NCBI RefSeq assembly: GCF_013416525.1
Contig: NZ_JACCEM010000006.1
Span: 124,001 to 188,000, forward strand
Direction: 5' to 3'
Length of the DNA: 64,000 bases
Source: Parapusillimonas granuli
GTDB lineage: Bacteria; Pseudomonadota; Gammaproteobacteria; Burkholderiales; Burkholderiaceae_B
Below are positions 27,654 through 36,180 of this stretch, one piece after another. Positions within the stretch are counted from its first letter, which is position 1; each line of letters opens with the position of its first letter. A program made the position numbers and the translations under genes. The notes beneath the pieces are model-generated. The model searched no databases. It was not told where the DNA came from and was given only the letters and a program-made list of their open reading frames with translations.

Positions 27654-28934
27654 ATGTCCACCCTCAGCACCGACTACCTCGACACCCCCGACCTCAAGCG
27701 CCGGGACTGGTCCATCATCGGCCTGATCGGCCTGGTGCACGGCACCTCCCACTTTTTCCAGCTGGTGCTGCCCACGCTGTATCTGTCGCTGGCCAATGAA
27801 TACGGCTACGACTTCGTCAAGCTGGGCTTCCTGGCATCGGTCTTCTTCCTGGTGTCCTGCCTGGGGCAGGCGTCCTCCGGCTTCGTGGTCGACCGCATCG
27901 GGCCGGCGCCCGTGCTGCGCTTCGGGCTGTCCTGCTTCATCGTCTCGGCGGCCCTGATCGGCTTGTCGAACGGCTATTTCATGCTGGTGGCCGCCGCCGC
28001 CATAGGCGGCATAGGCAATTCCATATTCCATCCCGTCGATTATTCCATCATCAATCACCGCGTCAGCCAGAAGCGGCTGGGCCATGCCTTCAGCACGCAC
28101 GGCCTGACCGGCAACCTGGGCTGGGCGCTGACGCCGGTCTTCATGGCCGCCATCATCTACGCGGCCGACTGGCGCACGGCGGCCTTCGGCGCCGGTGCGC
28201 TGGTGGCCGCCGTGCTGCTGACGACCTGGCTGGGGCGCGACCTGCTGGCCGGCCGGAACCAGCCTCTCCCCACGGCCGGCGAGGCCGCGTCCGGCGCATC
28301 CGCCCAGACGGACCTGGCGCGCAAGTCCGTGGCCGAAACGCTGGCGGCGCTGCTGGTGCAGCCGGCGCTCTGGGGCGCTTTCCTGTTCTTCCTGTTCACT
28401 TCCGTTTCCTTGTCCGCCGTCCAGAACTACACCATACCGATGCTGGGCGAAGTCTACGGCATCGACAAGATCATGGCGGGCTCGGCGCTGTCCAGCTACA
28501 TGGTGGCGGCCGCTGCCGGCATGATCGCGGGCGGCTTCCTGGTCGGCGCGACGCCCAACACCGAACGCACGGTGGCGGTGTCGCTGTTCCTGGCGGGCGG
28601 CCTGCTGGTGGTGCTGGCCGGCGGCGCCGTGCCGCCTTCGCTCGCCATGGTGCTGGTGGCCCTGGCCGGCTTCTGCTCCGGCGTATCGGCGCCCTCGCGC
28701 GACATGCTCATCCGCCGCGTGACGCCCAAGGGGGCCACGGGCACGGTCTACGGCCTGGTGTATTCCGGCATGGACGTCGGCTCCTCCCTGGGGCCGGTCA
28801 GCTTCGGCCTGCTGATGGACGCCGGCTTCCGCCAAGGTCCTTGGGTGGGCGCGGCCGTCGCGTTCGGCATCGCGGCCTTCCTGGCGCTCTGGGTGGCCAA
28901 ATCGGCCACCCGCCGGTCGCCGCTTACTGCCTGA
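27654..28934 (+). CDS. Major facilitator superfamily transporter
   Basis: 426-residue MFS protein with about twelve hydrophobic helices. The first loop motif follows SGFVVDRIGPAPVLRFG, and a central cytoplasmic loop (about residues 205-230) is rich in alanine and serine. The opening LIGLVHGTSHFFQLVLPTLY and the block GIGNSIFHPVDYSIINHR resemble the fosmidomycin-resistance-like/Fsr group. Substrate not assignable. It begins 17 bp after pgsA and ends convergently with queF, overlapping it by 11 bp. Confidence 0.88.
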   Translation: MSTLSTDYLDTPDLKRRDWSIIGLIGLVHGTSHFFQLVLPTLYLSLANEYGYDFVKLGFLASVFFLVSCLGQASSGFVVDRIGPAPVLRFGLSCFIVSAALIGLSNGYFMLVAAAAIGGIGNSIFHPVDYSIINHRVSQKRLGHAFSTHGLTGNLGWALTPVFMAAIIYAADWRTAAFGAGALVAAVLLTTWLGRDLLAGRNQPLPTAGEAASGASAQTDLARKSVAETLAALLVQPALWGAFLFFLFTSVSLSAVQNYTIPMLGEVYGIDKIMAGSALSSYMVAAAAGMIAGGFLVGATPNTERTVAVSLFLAGGLLVVLAGGAVPPSLAMVLVALAGFCSGVSAPSRDMLIRRVTPKGATGTVYGLVYSGMDVGSSLGPVSFGLLMDAGFRQGPWVGAAVAFGIAAFLALWVAKSATRRSPLTA

Positions 28935-29748
28935 CGGTACGCACCCGCCCTGCAGCCCAGGGATGCGTGCTGCGCCAGGGGTTGATGTCCAGGCCGCCCC
29001 GGCGCGTATAGCGCGCATAGACCGCAAGCGATTCCGGCTTGCACGCCCGCAGGATGTCGCAGAACATGGTCTCGACGCAGTGCTCGTGGAATTCCGTATG
29101 CCGCCGCAATGACACGATGTACCGCAGCAGGGCGGCGCGGTCGATGCGCGGGCCGGTGTAGCAGACCTGCACGCTGCCCCAATCGGGCTGCCCGGTGACC
29201 GGGCAGTTCGACTTGAGCAGGTCGGAAACCAGTTTTTCGCTCACGATTCCGCCGCCGCCGGTGCACCGCAGGAGATCCGGCGCGGGCTCGTAGCGGTCTA
29301 TGTCGATGTCCTGCCCGTCGATGTCGTCGCCTTCCAGGGCGCCCAGGGGCAGGCCGTGCTGGCTGGCCAGGCTGAACAACTCCACTCCGATTTCCTGCCC
29401 CGCGGCCTGGGAAAGATCGCGGGCCATCGTCCGCCTGACGGTTTCGGCGTCGTCGAAGCGTGTTTCATTGTAGGAGTTCAGGTAGAGCTTGAACGATTTG
29501 GACTCGATCAGCCGCGGGCTGGAATGCGGCACCGTGTAGCGGGCCACCGCGACCATGGGCTTGCCTTTCGGGTTGAGCCAGGAAACTTCGTAGGCGTTCC
29601 AGATGTCCGCGCCGTGCCAGTGCGCGGGCAGGGGCAGCGCCGCGCGGTTGACCGCGCGGTCTATGGCGAACAGCAGGGAAGGGTCGTAGGCGCTGGGGTA
29701 GGCGACCGCTTGCCCCAGGGGGGCGTGGGCGAGGGGAGTATGGGTCAT
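28924..29748 (-). CDS. queF: NADPH-dependent 7-cyano-7-deazaguanine reductase (long QueF)
   Basis: Reduces preQ0 to preQ1 in queuosine biosynthesis. Long two-domain form of 274 residues. The catalytic segment is SNCPVTGQPDWGSVQV, with its cysteine, and the NADPH/QueF motif is ESKSFKLYLNSYNETRF. The ATG at 29748 gives an N-terminus matching the family (MTHTPLAHAPLGQ). The frame is open to an ATG at 29814, which has a weak ribosome site and would add 22 residues. QueH, encoded 13 kb away, acts later in the same pathway. Confidence 0.93.
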   Translation of the reverse strand: MTHTPLAHAPLGQAVAYPSAYDPSLLFAIDRAVNRAALPLPAHWHGADIWNAYEVSWLNPKGKPMVAVARYTVPHSSPRLIESKSFKLYLNSYNETRFDDAETVRRTMARDLSQAAGQEIGVELFSLASQHGLPLGALEGDDIDGQDIDIDRYEPAPDLLRCTGGGGIVSEKLVSDLLKSNCPVTGQPDWGSVQVCYTGPRIDRAALLRYIVSLRRHTEFHEHCVETMFCDILRACKPESLAVYARYTRRGGLDINPWRSTHPWAAGRVRTVRQ

Positions 29749-29820
29749 GACGAGAGCGGACGGCGGCTGGGCCGGGGCGTCGTAGGAATGAATGCCGGCA
29801 TTGTAACCCGCCATCGGTAT

Positions 29821-29920
29821 TTTCCGTATGGTGAAACGCTGATTTTGCTACATGAAATGGCGCTGTTGCGTTGCATGATTCTTCTTTTCATACCGGAAAA
29901 TATTGTTCCGTATCGTGAAA
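29821..29920. promoter_or_regulatory. Three related TTC...GAA dyad sites upstream of aceA
   Basis: Sites at 29821-29836 (TTTCCGTATGGTGAAA), 29885-29900 (TTTTCATACCGGAAAA) and 29906-29920 (TTCCGTATCGTGAAA). The first and third are near-identical direct copies 84 bp apart, about eight helical turns. The middle one is a related inverted form. Architecture fits an IclR-type or similar dimeric regulator; the assignment is inference. Confidence 0.5.
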
Positions 29921-29960
29921 TATTATTTGTACATCATTGTTTTAAAAGAAAAAAATAATT

Positions 29961-29976
29961 TGTCTTATATAAGACA
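29961..29976. promoter_or_regulatory. 16-bp perfect palindrome upstream of aceA
   Basis: TGTCTTATATAAGACA, exact dyad symmetry, in AT-rich DNA 89 bp before the aceA start. It includes a TATATA that could serve as a -10 box. Likely operator of a dimeric regulator. Confidence 0.65.
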
Positions 29977-30064
29977 TAAGTGTTAGGTGCGCTGCAGCAT
30001 GAGCGTAGAATTTTTCCATCGGGATTCTTTCACGCTTATGTTTTCAACTCAAAGGAGCAGCACC

Positions 30065-31384
30065 ATGAACTCAAGAGAAAACCAGATCCGCGACCTGCAA
30101 CGCACCTGGGCCGAAGACCCCCGCTGGCAAGGCATCAAGCGCGGATACACGGCGGACGAGGTCGTGCGCCTGCGCGGCTCGACCACGGTCGAGCATACGC
30201 TGGCCCGCCAAGGCGCTGAAAAACTGTGGAAGCTCTTGCACAGCGAACCTTTCGTCAACAGCCTGGGCGCGCTGACCGGCAACCAGGCCATGCAGCAGGT
30301 GAAAGCCGGCCTGAAGGCCATTTACCTGTCCGGCTGGCAGGTCGCGGGCGATGCGAACGGCGCCGGCGAAATGTATCCCGATCAATCGCTCTATCCGGCC
30401 AACTCGGTGCCGCAAGTGGTGCGCCGGATCAACAACGCCCTGACGCGCTGCGACCAGATCCAATGGATGGAAGGCGTCGACCCGCAAGACCCGGGCTATA
30501 TCGATTATTTCGCGCCCATCGTGGCCGATGCCGAGGCGGGCTTCGGCGGCGTGCTGAACGCGTTCGAGCTCATGAAGGCCATGATCGAAGCCGGCGCGGC
30601 CGGCGTCCACTTCGAAGACCAGCTGGCGTCGGTCAAGAAGTGCGGCCACATGGGCGGCAAGGTCTTGGTGCCCACCCGCGAAGCCGTGGCCAAGCTCATC
30701 TCGGCTCGCCTGGCGGCCGACGTGCTGGGGGTGCCCACCTTGCTGCTGGCCCGCACCGACGCCGACGCCGCCGACCTGGTCACCAGCGACATCGATGAAA
30801 ACGATCGCCCCTTCGTCACCGGCGAGCGCACCGTGGAAGGCTTCTTCCGCACCCGCGCCGGGATGGAGCAGGCCATTTCCCGCGGCCTGGCCTACGCTCC
30901 CTATGCCGACCTGATCTGGTGCGAGACGTCCACCCCCAACCTGGAATACGCGCGCCAGTTCGCCGAAGCCATCCACAAGCAGTTCCCCGGCAAGCTGCTG
31001 GCTTATAATTGCTCGCCCTCGTTCAATTGGAAAAAGAACCTGGACGACGCCACTGTCGCCAAATTCCAACGGGAGCTCGGCGCCATGGGCTACAAATACC
31101 AGTTCATCACGCTGGCGGGCTTCCATGCGCTCAACTATGGCATGTTCGAATTGGCGCACGGATACGCGCGCCGGCAAATGAGCGCCTTCGTCGAGCTGCA
31201 GCAGAAGGAATTCGCGGCGGCCGAACTGGGCTTCACGGCGGTCAAGCACCAGCGCGAAGTGGGCACGGGCTATTTCGATGCGGTCACCCAGGCCATCGAA
31301 GGGGGCCGTTCGTCCACCACGGCGCTGACCGGTTCGACGGAAGAAGCGCAATTCGACGAGGCGCCCGGCCTGAAGGTCGCCTGA
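30065..31384 (+). CDS. aceA: Isocitrate lyase
   Basis: Cleaves isocitrate to glyoxylate and succinate, opening the glyoxylate shunt for growth on acetate and fatty acids. 439 residues. The catalytic-loop cysteine is in [16 protein letters not shown], and metal/substrate segments include [20 protein letters not shown] and the C-terminal [19 protein letters not shown] lies 10 bases before the chosen ATG. It stands alone: malate synthase and an aceK homologue are not adjacent. The upstream region carries the operator-like dyads described separately. Confidence 0.97.
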   Translation: MNSRENQIRDLQRTWAEDPRWQGIKRGYTADEVVRLRGSTTVEHTLARQGAEKLWKLLHSEPFVNSLGALTGNQAMQQVKAGLKAIYLSGWQVAGDANGAGEMYPDQSLYPANSVPQVVRRINNALTRCDQIQWMEGVDPQDPGYIDYFAPIVADAEAGFGGVLNAFELMKAMIEAGAAGVHFEDQLASVKKCGHMGGKVLVPTREAVAKLISARLAADVLGVPTLLLARTDADAADLVTSDIDENDRPFVTGERTVEGFFRTRAGMEQAISRGLAYAPYADLIWCETSTPNLEYARQFAEAIHKQFPGKLLAYNCSPSFNWKKNLDDATVAKFQRELGAMGYKYQFITLAGFHALNYGMFELAHGYARRQMSAFVELQQKEFAAAELGFTAVKHQREVGTGYFDAVTQAIEGGRSSTTALTGSTEEAQFDEAPGLKVA

Positions 31385-31421
31385 GCAAGGCCCCGCGGAG
31401 CCTTGCGGGCAGGCGCCGCCC
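31385..31421 (+). terminator. GC-rich hairpins after aceA
   Basis: A 7-bp stem GCAAGGC / GCCTTGC starts immediately after the stop. Further GC-rich dyad sequence follows (GGCGCCGCCC pairing with GGGCGGCGCC near 31434). No T run, so intrinsic termination is only possible. Confidence 0.35.
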
Positions 31422-31485
31422 GCCGTGCCGGGGGCGGCGCCCGTTCGGCGCCGAGGGCGCGTTTTCCCGGATTTGCTCCTTGATT

Positions 31486-31526
31486 TTGATCTATATCAAG
31501 TAGTGTTTACGCTAGTTTGTTATAGT
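31486..31526 (+). promoter_or_regulatory. Class II FNR promoter of the CcoI-like gene
   Basis: A perfect FNR box TTGAT-CTAT-ATCAA lies at 31486-31499, with a -10 box TATAGT at 31521-31526. The box centre is about 41 bp before the predicted start near 31533, the classical FNR activation position. The ATG then lies only about five bases into the transcript. Confidence 0.8.
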
Positions 31527-31537
31527 TGCAAACCATT

Positions 31538-32506
31538 ATGCGCGCCTTCTCCATTTTCTCCACGCCGCCCAGCCTGTCCGGCGACGATCGCCAGCAGCGG
31601 CGGCACATGCTCGCCCGCATGGGGCTAGGCTGGCTTGCCATGATGCAAGTCATGATGTTCGCATTCCCGGGCTACCTGCGTTCGGAATCCATGGCGCCCG
31701 ACAACCTCCAGACGCTCGACCAGGCCATCTACATGATGAACTGGGTCAGCCTGGTGATCACCGTCCCGGCCATGCTGTATTGCGCCTGGCCGGTCTGGGG
31801 CGGCGCCTTGCGCAGCCTGGCGCGGGGGCGCATCAACATGGACGTCCCCGTGGCGCTCAGCATCGTCGCGGCCTTCATTCCCAGCGTCTACACCACCTGG
31901 GCGGGCAGCGGCGAAGTCTATTTCGATTCCGTCACCATGTTCCTGGCCTTTCTCCTCACGGCCCGCTATCTGGAACTCTGCGCCCGCCAGTCCATCGGCG
32001 GCGGGGGCGCCCATCACATCATCGAACGATTCCGCCATGCCATGTCGGGGCGCGCCGACCGGGTGGCCTTCTGGTTCGTGGTGGTGCAGCTGGCGCTGGC
32101 CTTCGTGGTCGGCGGCATATGGGCCGTCCATGCCCCGCAGCATGCGTTGGGCGTCATGGTGGCGCTGCTGGTCATGAGCTGCCCCTGTGCCATGGCCATG
32201 GCCGTGCCCACGGCCGTCGCGGCCGCCCATGCCACGGTTTCGGCGTCGCCCGCCATGAACGAGAACGACGTCGCCCTCCTGACCAAGGCCACCGGACGGG
32301 TGGCCCGCCAAAACCTTTATGGCTCCGTCGCCTGGCACTTGCTCATGACGCCGCTGGCGGCGGCCGGCCTCGTGGCCCCCTGGGTCGCGGCCCTGACCAT
32401 GCTGATTTCCTCGCTCGCCGTCGCCGGCAATTCGTGGCGCCTGTTCCGGCGGCAAGCCCGGCAGGTGTCCGGGGCCGAATGGCGAGGCGTCGCGGTGCAA
32501 GGCTAA
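31538..32506 (+). CDS. CcoI/FixI-like copper-ATPase membrane core lacking all cytosolic domains
   Basis: 322 residues resembling the membrane part of CcoI, the P1B-type ATPase supplying copper to cbb3 oxidase. Kept: LARGRINMDVPVALSI, GSGEVYFDSVTMFLAFLL, the metal motif S-C215-P-C217, and the last-helix M-L-I-S-S (288-292). Missing: the N-terminal metal-binding domain, the actuator domain with TGE (deleted after about residue 150), and the whole phosphorylation and ATP-binding region with DKTGT (deleted near 240-255). The usual helix-7 Tyr-Asn pair reads W266-H267. The frame is uninterrupted over these junctions. It sits under an FNR box ahead of ccoS. It cannot be an ATP-driven pump; it may be a copper conduit, chaperone or decaying gene. 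Confidence 0.8.
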   Translation: MRAFSIFSTPPSLSGDDRQQRRHMLARMGLGWLAMMQVMMFAFPGYLRSESMAPDNLQTLDQAIYMMNWVSLVITVPAMLYCAWPVWGGALRSLARGRINMDVPVALSIVAAFIPSVYTTWAGSGEVYFDSVTMFLAFLLTARYLELCARQSIGGGGAHHIIERFRHAMSGRADRVAFWFVVVQLALAFVVGGIWAVHAPQHALGVMVALLVMSCPCAMAMAVPTAVAAAHATVSASPAMNENDVALLTKATGRVARQNLYGSVAWHLLMTPLAAAGLVAPWVAALTMLISSLAVAGNSWRLFRRQARQVSGAEWRGVAVQG

Positions 32507-32554
32507 GGCTTGCAGCACACCAGGTAACGTTAACAGGCCCTAGGGCCACAGGCC

Positions 32555-32752
32555 ATGCCGTCTTTATTCCTGCTGCTTCCGATTTCCCTCGCGGCGGTCA
32601 TCGCCATCGGGGCTTTTTTCTGGTGGGCGATTTTCGCCGGCCAGTTCGACGACACCAACGAGGCCGCCAATTCGATCCTGCTGGACGACGACGGCCCCGA
32701 GGCGGAGCGGGGCGCCGCCTCGAAGGGCGGGGACGCGGCGGGCGGGAATTAG
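32555..32752 (+). CDS. ccoS: cbb3-type oxidase assembly protein CcoS
   Basis: 65-residue single-pass membrane protein required for cofactor insertion into cbb3 oxidase. One helix spans about residues 4-27, followed by the family signature FFWWAIFAGQFDDTNEAANS and an acidic tail (LLDDDGPEAE). It lies 48 bp after the CcoI-like gene, as ccoS normally follows ccoI, which supports the origin of the upstream gene. The ccoN promoter region follows. Confidence 0.93.
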   Translation: MPSLFLLLPISLAAVIAIGAFFWWAIFAGQFDDTNEAANSILLDDDGPEAERGAASKGGDAAGGN

Positions 32753-32824
32753 CGGGTAATCCGGTTTTTTTTATTTTTTGATGTGTGGTGCGAACACGTC
32801 AGCCTTTCATGCGCGAAATTGGTC

Positions 32825-32866
32825 TTGATATGAATCAAGGATGCAATGTCCAGCATGGCGGATCAT
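32825..32866 (+). promoter_or_regulatory. FNR-dependent promoter of ccoNOQP
   Basis: Perfect FNR box TTGAT-ATGA-ATCAA at 32825-32838, with GATCAT (32861-32866, 4 of 6 matches to TATAAT) at the distance expected for a class II promoter (box centre -41.5). A hairpin CCAGCATG / CATGCTGG (32850-32871) overlaps the -10 region. Confidence 0.8.
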
Positions 32867-32905
32867 GCTGGCGTCTCGTATTTTTATTTGTTTGAGGGGA
32901 AGCTC

Positions 32906-34390
32906 ATGGGCACTTCCGATACTGTCGGAAAACAGGCCGAAGTCTTCAATTACGGTGTCGTTCGGCAGTTTGCGATCGCCACCGTGATCTGGGGCGTCAT
33001 CGGCATGGCGGTCGGCGTACTGATCGCCGCGCAACTTATATGGCCGGAATTGAATATGAACACGCCTTGGCTGTCATATGGGCGTCTGCGCCCATTGCAC
33101 ACCAACGGCGTGATTTTCGCGTTCGGGGGCAGCGCACTGTTCGCCACCTCCTACTACGTGGTGCAGCGCACCTGCCAGGTCCGCCTGTTCAGCGACAAGC
33201 TCGCCGCCTTCACCTTCTGGGGCTGGCAGGCGGTGTTGGTGGGGGCGGTCATCACGCTGCCCCTGGGCTACACCTCGACCAAGGAATACGCCGAACTCGA
33301 ATGGCCGATCGACATCCTGATCACCCTGGTCTGGGTCGCCTATGCCATCGTGTTCTTCGGCACCATCGCCAAGCGCCGCGTCAAGCACATCTACGTGGCC
33401 AACTGGTTCTTCGGTTCCTACATCCTCACCATCGCCGTGCTCCACATCTTCAACAACATGGAACTGCCGGTGTCCATGTGGAAGTCCTATTCCGCCTATG
33501 CCGGGGTGCAGGACGCCATGGTGCAGTGGTGGTACGGGCACAATGCCGTGGGCTTCTTCCTGACCACCAGCTTCCTGGGCATGATGTACTACTTCGTGCC
33601 CAAGCAGGCCGAGCGCCCGGTGTATTCGTACCGCCTGTCCATCGTCCACTTCTGGGCGCTGGCCTTCACCTACATGTGGGCGGGCCCCCACCACCTGCTG
33701 TACACCTCGCTGCCCGACTGGACCCAGTCGCTGGGCATGGCGCTGTCGCTGATCCTGCTGGCGCCGTCCTGGGGCGGCATGATCAACGGGATCATGACCA
33801 TGTCGGGCGCCTGGCACAAGCTGCGCACCGATCCCATCCTGAAGTTCATGGTGGTGGCGCTGTCCTTCTACGGCATGTCCACCTTCGAAGGCTCCATGAT
33901 GTCGATCCGCACCGTGAACGCGCTGTCGCATTACACCGACTGGACGGTGGGCCACGTGCATTCGGGCGCGCTGGGCTGGGTGGCGATGATCACCTTCGGC
34001 TCGCTGTACTACATGATTCCCCGCCTGTACGGCCGCAAGCAGATGGCCAGCATGAAGCTGGTCGAGCTGCATTTCTGGATGTCCACCCTGGGCGTGGTGC
34101 TCTACATCGCCGCCATGTGGATCGCCGGCGTGATGCAGGGCCTGATGTGGCGCGCCACCGGCATCGACGGCACGCTGACCTACAGCTTCGTCGAGGGCGT
34201 CAAGGCGACCTATCCCTTCTATGCCATCCGGCTGCTGGGCGGTCTGTGCTTCCTGGGCGGCGTCTGCCTGATGCTCTGGAACACCTGGATCACCATCAAG
34301 GGCCAGGTCAAAGTCAACCCGGTTGTGCCTCTGTATAGCCCGGACGCTCGCGATCCGGCGCTGGTGGGCCCCGCATCGGCCACGGCTTAA
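32906..34390 (+). CDS. ccoN: cbb3-type cytochrome c oxidase subunit I
   Basis: Catalytic haem-copper subunit of the high-affinity cbb3 oxidase, 494 residues with about twelve helices. Conserved haem/copper histidine regions are [56 protein letters not shown] and [19 protein letters not shown]. The ATG at 32906 is chosen because GAGGGGA lies just upstream; the frame is open 20 codons further without a ribosome site. First gene of ccoNOQP; ccoO follows after 11 bp. Confidence 0.97.
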   Translation: MGTSDTVGKQAEVFNYGVVRQFAIATVIWGVIGMAVGVLIAAQLIWPELNMNTPWLSYGRLRPLHTNGVIFAFGGSALFATSYYVVQRTCQVRLFSDKLAAFTFWGWQAVLVGAVITLPLGYTSTKEYAELEWPIDILITLVWVAYAIVFFGTIAKRRVKHIYVANWFFGSYILTIAVLHIFNNMELPVSMWKSYSAYAGVQDAMVQWWYGHNAVGFFLTTSFLGMMYYFVPKQAERPVYSYRLSIVHFWALAFTYMWAGPHHLLYTSLPDWTQSLGMALSLILLAPSWGGMINGIMTMSGAWHKLRTDPILKFMVVALSFYGMSTFEGSMMSIRTVNALSHYTDWTVGHVHSGALGWVAMITFGSLYYMIPRLYGRKQMASMKLVELHFWMSTLGVVLYIAAMWIAGVMQGLMWRATGIDGTLTYSFVEGVKATYPFYAIRLLGGLCFLGGVCLMLWNTWITIKGQVKVNPVVPLYSPDARDPALVGPASATA

Positions 34391-34401
34391 GGAGAGCGCA
34401 C

Positions 34402-35058
34402 ATGGCAAACAACAGTTCCCGTTTTTCGCACAAGCTGATCGAGACGAACGTCGGCCTGCTCATCGTGCTGAGCATCCTGGTGATTTCCTTCGCCGGCCTG
34501 GTGCAGATCGTTCCGCTGTTCTTCCAGCACTCGACCACCACGCCGACGCCCGGCGTCAAGCCCTACGAGCCCTTGAATCTCATCGGGCGCGACGTCTACA
34601 TCCGCGAAGGCTGCGTGGGCTGCCACTCGCAGCAGATCCGCATGCTGAGCTCGGAAGTCCAGCGCTACGGCCCGTATTCGCTGGCCGGCGAATCGGCCTA
34701 CGACCACCCCTTCCTGTGGGGCTCCAAGCGCACCGGCCCCGACCTGGCGCGCGTGGGCCAGCGCTACTCCGACGACTGGCACCGCGTCCACTTGCGCAAC
34801 CCGCGCGACGTGGTCAAGGAATCCAACATGCCCGCCTACCCGTGGCTGCAGCGCAACAGCGTTGAAAAAGCCGACGTGCAGGCCCGCATGCGCGTGCTCC
34901 GCAAGCTGGGCGTTCCCTATACCGACGAACAGATCGAAAAGGCGCCGGAGCAGCTGAAGGGCAAGACCGAAGAGGACGCGCTGGTGGCCTACCTGCAAGG
35001 CCTGGGCGTTGCCGGGCGCGATGCCGCGGCCAAGGCCGTCGCCGAGGGAGCTCTGTAA
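34402..35058 (+). CDS. ccoO: cbb3-type cytochrome c oxidase subunit II (mono-haem c)
   Basis: Membrane-anchored c-type cytochrome of 218 residues. N-terminal helix (about 18-40), then the haem motif [12 protein letters not shown] and the downstream methionine-ligand region (NMPAYPWL). It carries electrons from CcoP to the CcoN active site. A GGAGAG site precedes the ATG. Two bases separate its stop from ccoQ. Confidence 0.97.
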   Translation: MANNSSRFSHKLIETNVGLLIVLSILVISFAGLVQIVPLFFQHSTTTPTPGVKPYEPLNLIGRDVYIREGCVGCHSQQIRMLSSEVQRYGPYSLAGESAYDHPFLWGSKRTGPDLARVGQRYSDDWHRVHLRNPRDVVKESNMPAYPWLQRNSVEKADVQARMRVLRKLGVPYTDEQIEKAPEQLKGKTEEDALVAYLQGLGVAGRDAAAKAVAEGAL

Positions 35059-35060
35059 AA

Positions 35061-35234
35061 ATGGCAATCATCAATGCAATCGCAACCGTGCTCGCGATGC
35101 TGACTTTCCTCGGCATCGTCTGGTGGGCATTTTCACGCGTACGCGCGCAGGCAAATCACGAGGCATCCATGCTGCCCTTCGCCTTGCCTGACGAATTCAT
35201 GACGGAAAAGAAAGAAGGGGGCTCTCATGAGTGA
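35061..35234 (+). CDS. ccoQ: cbb3-type cytochrome c oxidase subunit CcoQ (small)
   Basis: 57-residue protein with one hydrophobic helix (ATVLAMLTFLGIVWWAF) and a short charged C-terminus (LPFALPDEFMTEKK). Position between ccoO and ccoP and the WWAF segment identify it as CcoQ, which stabilises the oxidase. It overlaps the ccoP start by 8 bp. Confidence 0.9.
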   Translation: MAIINAIATVLAMLTFLGIVWWAFSRVRAQANHEASMLPFALPDEFMTEKKEGGSHE

Positions 35235-36153
35235 TTTTGTAAGCGGCTTCTGGGGCTACTTCATTTCCGCCATCACCTTGGGCGGGATAGCCTTCTGTCT
35301 GTGGCTGCTATTCACCCAGCGCGCCTGGCTGGGCAAGAACGTTCCGCAAGTGGACGACAACGCCGGCCACGTCTGGGACGGCGACATCACCGAACTGAAC
35401 ACCGCCGTGCCGCGCTGGTGGACGGTGTTCTACATCGGCCTGTGCGTCGTTGCGCTGGGCATCCTGTTCCTGTATCCGGGCCTGGGCAGCTACGAGGGCA
35501 AGATCGGCTATACCGCCGCCAGGGAAGTCAAGGCCGACCAGGAAGCGCTCAAGGCCCAGATCGCTCCGGTCTATGCCCGCTACCAGGCCATGCCCATCGA
35601 GGAAGTCGCCCGCGACGCCAGCGCGCGTGAAATCGGCCAGCGGCTGTTCCTGAACAACTGCGCCCAGTGCCACGGCTCCGACGCCCGCGGCAGCGGCAGC
35701 TTCCCCAACCTGACGGACGGGGACTGGCTGCACGGCGGCACGCCCGAGCAGATCATGCAGACCATCACCAAGGGCCGCCACGGCATGATGCCGCCCTGGA
35801 GCTCGCAGATCTCGCCGTCGCAGGCCTCCGACATCGCCCAGTACGTCCGTTCGCTGTCCGGCCTGGCGGCCGATCCGCTGCGCGTCGTACCCGGCAAGCG
35901 CGGCTTCGACAGCTTCTGCGTCGCCTGCCACGGCGCCGACGGCAAGGGCAACACGGCGTTGGGCGCGCCCAACCTGACCGACGGCGTCTGGCTCTACGGC
36001 AGTTCCGAGGCTTCCATCGTCGAGACCATCCTGAACGGCCGGCAGAACCACATGCCGGCCCAGGAAGGCATCCTGACGCCGGAACAGATCCGCATGCTCA
36101 CCGCCTGGGTCTGGGGGCTGAGCAACCAGGGCCAGAAAGTAGCGGCCAAATAG
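35227..36153 (+). CDS. ccoP: cbb3-type cytochrome c oxidase subunit III (di-haem c)
   Basis: 308-residue di-haem cytochrome. Two N-terminal helices flank VPRWWTVFYIGLCVVALG, followed by two cytochrome c domains with CAQCH and CVACH haem motifs. It receives electrons from soluble or membrane cytochromes and passes them to CcoO. The start overlaps the end of ccoQ, so translation is coupled. ccoG follows after 27 bp. Confidence 0.97.
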   Translation: MSDFVSGFWGYFISAITLGGIAFCLWLLFTQRAWLGKNVPQVDDNAGHVWDGDITELNTAVPRWWTVFYIGLCVVALGILFLYPGLGSYEGKIGYTAAREVKADQEALKAQIAPVYARYQAMPIEEVARDASAREIGQRLFLNNCAQCHGSDARGSGSFPNLTDGDWLHGGTPEQIMQTITKGRHGMMPPWSSQISPSQASDIAQYVRSLSGLAADPLRVVPGKRGFDSFCVACHGADGKGNTALGAPNLTDGVWLYGSSEASIVETILNGRQNHMPAQEGILTPEQIRMLTAWVWGLSNQGQKVAAK

Positions 36154-36180
36154 GCCGGAGCAGCATCGAAGAGGTAAAAA

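Noticed and set aside
31538-32506. Simple frameshifted pseudogene of ccoI
   Set aside because: No stop or frame change; both missing regions are removed in frame and the membrane motifs remain, so it is kept as a gene with reduced domain content.
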